From positions 1 through 5,324 of the forward strand of contig CAINOM010000370.1 of the NCBI GenBank assembly GCA_903851455.1: DNA of 5,324 nucleotides, in the 5' to 3' direction. The notes under the pieces were generated by a model, which ran no database searches, had not been told where the DNA came from, and saw nothing but the letters and a program-made list of their open reading frames with translations. The position numbers were made by a program, and so were the translations under genes. Source of the stretch: an uncultured Bacteroidota bacterium (lineage in GTDB: Bacteria > Bacteroidota > Bacteroidia > Chitinophagales > Chitinophagaceae). Positions 4,751 to 5,324 of the stretch are shown piece after piece; position 1 is the first letter of the stretch, and every line of letters begins with the position of its first letter.

Positions 4751-5324
4751 ATGAAAAACATTTTTACCTGTTTACTCAATCGATTGCTGCTCTCAGTATT
4801 TTTTTTGCTTTGGTCGTTTACGTCGTTTGGCTCCCATATTATCAGCGCCCGTCTCTCCTATGCATATGTTAGCGGCAGCACCTATAAAGTTACAATGATC
4901 GTATATGCAAATTGTGGCCCTGCCTCCGGAGGTGCCTTTGCTACACTTCCATATTCGTCCCCGCATATTTGCATTTACGATGGCAGTACCAGTATTGATT
5001 CTATGGGCCTCATCGTGCAACCACCCGATACTGGTGTTGAAGCAACGCCGCTTTGTCCCGGCGGAGTATCCACATGCACTGACCCGGCATCAACCATCCC
5101 CGGTATTCAAAAATTTGTATACAGCGCTAATTACACACTTCCCTATACCTCTGCTACCTGGCGCTTCATATACAACGGAGGTATGGGTTCAGGTGCCTCA
5201 GCAGGCAGAGCGGCAGCAATAACGAATCTTACAGCACCGGGGAGCTCAATTATACAACTTGAAGATACCCTGAATAATACCGTTTACAATAATTCGAGCC
5301 CGGTTATTAACTCCGTTGCATTCG
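4751..5324 (+). CDS. Secreted surface protein N-terminus (PKD/gliding-motility-associated type), cut by window edge
   Basis: The frame is open from the ATG at 4751 to the window end, 191 codons plus one base. It starts with a Sec signal peptide: N10/R11 basic n-region, hydrophobic LLLSVFFLLW (12-21), and likely cleavage after about G27. The mature start SHIISARLSYAYVSGSTYKV (28-47) and IVYANC (50-55) resemble the 'SHIVGGELSYxxxGGNxYxIxLxxYRDC' opening of large secreted Bacteroidota proteins that usually carry PKD or similar beta-sandwich repeats and a type IX secretion C-terminal sorting domain. Further family-like segments are PGIQKFVYSANYTLP (117-131), WRFIY (137-141), and AAITNL followed by LEDTLNN and NNSSPVIN near the end. 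The rest, including any sorting domain, lies beyond the window. It would be exported and surface-attached or released; its function is unknown, with adhesion or gliding as a context guess. Confidence 0.75.
   Translation, partial: MKNIFTCLLNRLLLSVFFLLWSFTSFGSHIISARLSYAYVSGSTYKVTMIVYANCGPASGGAFATLPYSSPHICIYDGSTSIDSMGLIVQPPDTGVEATPLCPGGVSTCTDPASTIPGIQKFVYSANYTLPYTSATWRFIYNGGMGSGASAGRAAAITNLTAPGSSIIQLEDTLNNTVYNNSSPVINSVAF

Noticed and set aside
4905..5222. 105-codon frame on the plus strand inside the surface-protein gene
   Set aside because: The frame starting at 4751 has a signal peptide and family-like segments through the whole stretch, so this is a shadow.
1..5324. A new multi-gene defence, toxin or secretion system
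   Set aside because: The six genes fall in unrelated families with separate promoters, on two divergent blocks. No toxin-antitoxin pair, nuclease, reverse transcriptase, mobile element or repeat array is visible.

Overview
The window looks like an ordinary chromosomal segment of a member of the Bacteroidota, probably Chitinophagaceae-like or a related lineage. Four things point that way. Two promoters match the TAnnTTTG / TTTG signal of that phylum. Start codons lack obvious Shine-Dalgarno sequences. Intergenic DNA is A/T-rich with TTTGGAATTTG-type tracts. The last gene has the N-terminus of the large secreted surface proteins common in these bacteria. Base composition is moderate and looks even across genes. 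I see no insertion sequence, integrase, tRNA, CRISPR or phage signature.

Layout. Positions 1-2104 carry three genes on the minus strand. In transcription order they are a small secreted His/Lys-rich protein of unknown function (1658-2104), a metallo-beta-lactamase-fold metal-dependent hydrolase of the UPF0173 type (859-1536), and a ParA/Soj chromosome-partitioning ATPase (1-729) that is cut by the window edge. Positions 2306-5324 carry three genes on the plus strand: a YflT-like/glycine-zipper stress protein (2306-2800), a polytopic GT-C (TMTC-like) glycosyltransferase with a C-terminal TPR region and a GTG start (2923-4647), and the start of a secreted surface protein (4751 to the window end). 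The two blocks diverge from about 2105-2305, a stretch that holds several small palindromes.

How the genes relate. Spacings are about 75-200 bp and several gaps hold their own promoter- or terminator-like structures, so most genes are probably transcribed singly rather than as one operon. ParA acts in chromosome segregation. The hydrolase is cytoplasmic with unknown substrate. The other four are a stress/envelope-type protein, a membrane glycosyltransferase and two exported proteins, which gives a loose cell-envelope flavour, but nothing in the sequence shows that they act together. I found no convincing new multi-gene system. The best second-look items are a promoter that appears to be built into the arm of a strong hairpin (2838-2899), the palindromes in the divergent region, and the solitary TMTC-like glycosyltransferase.
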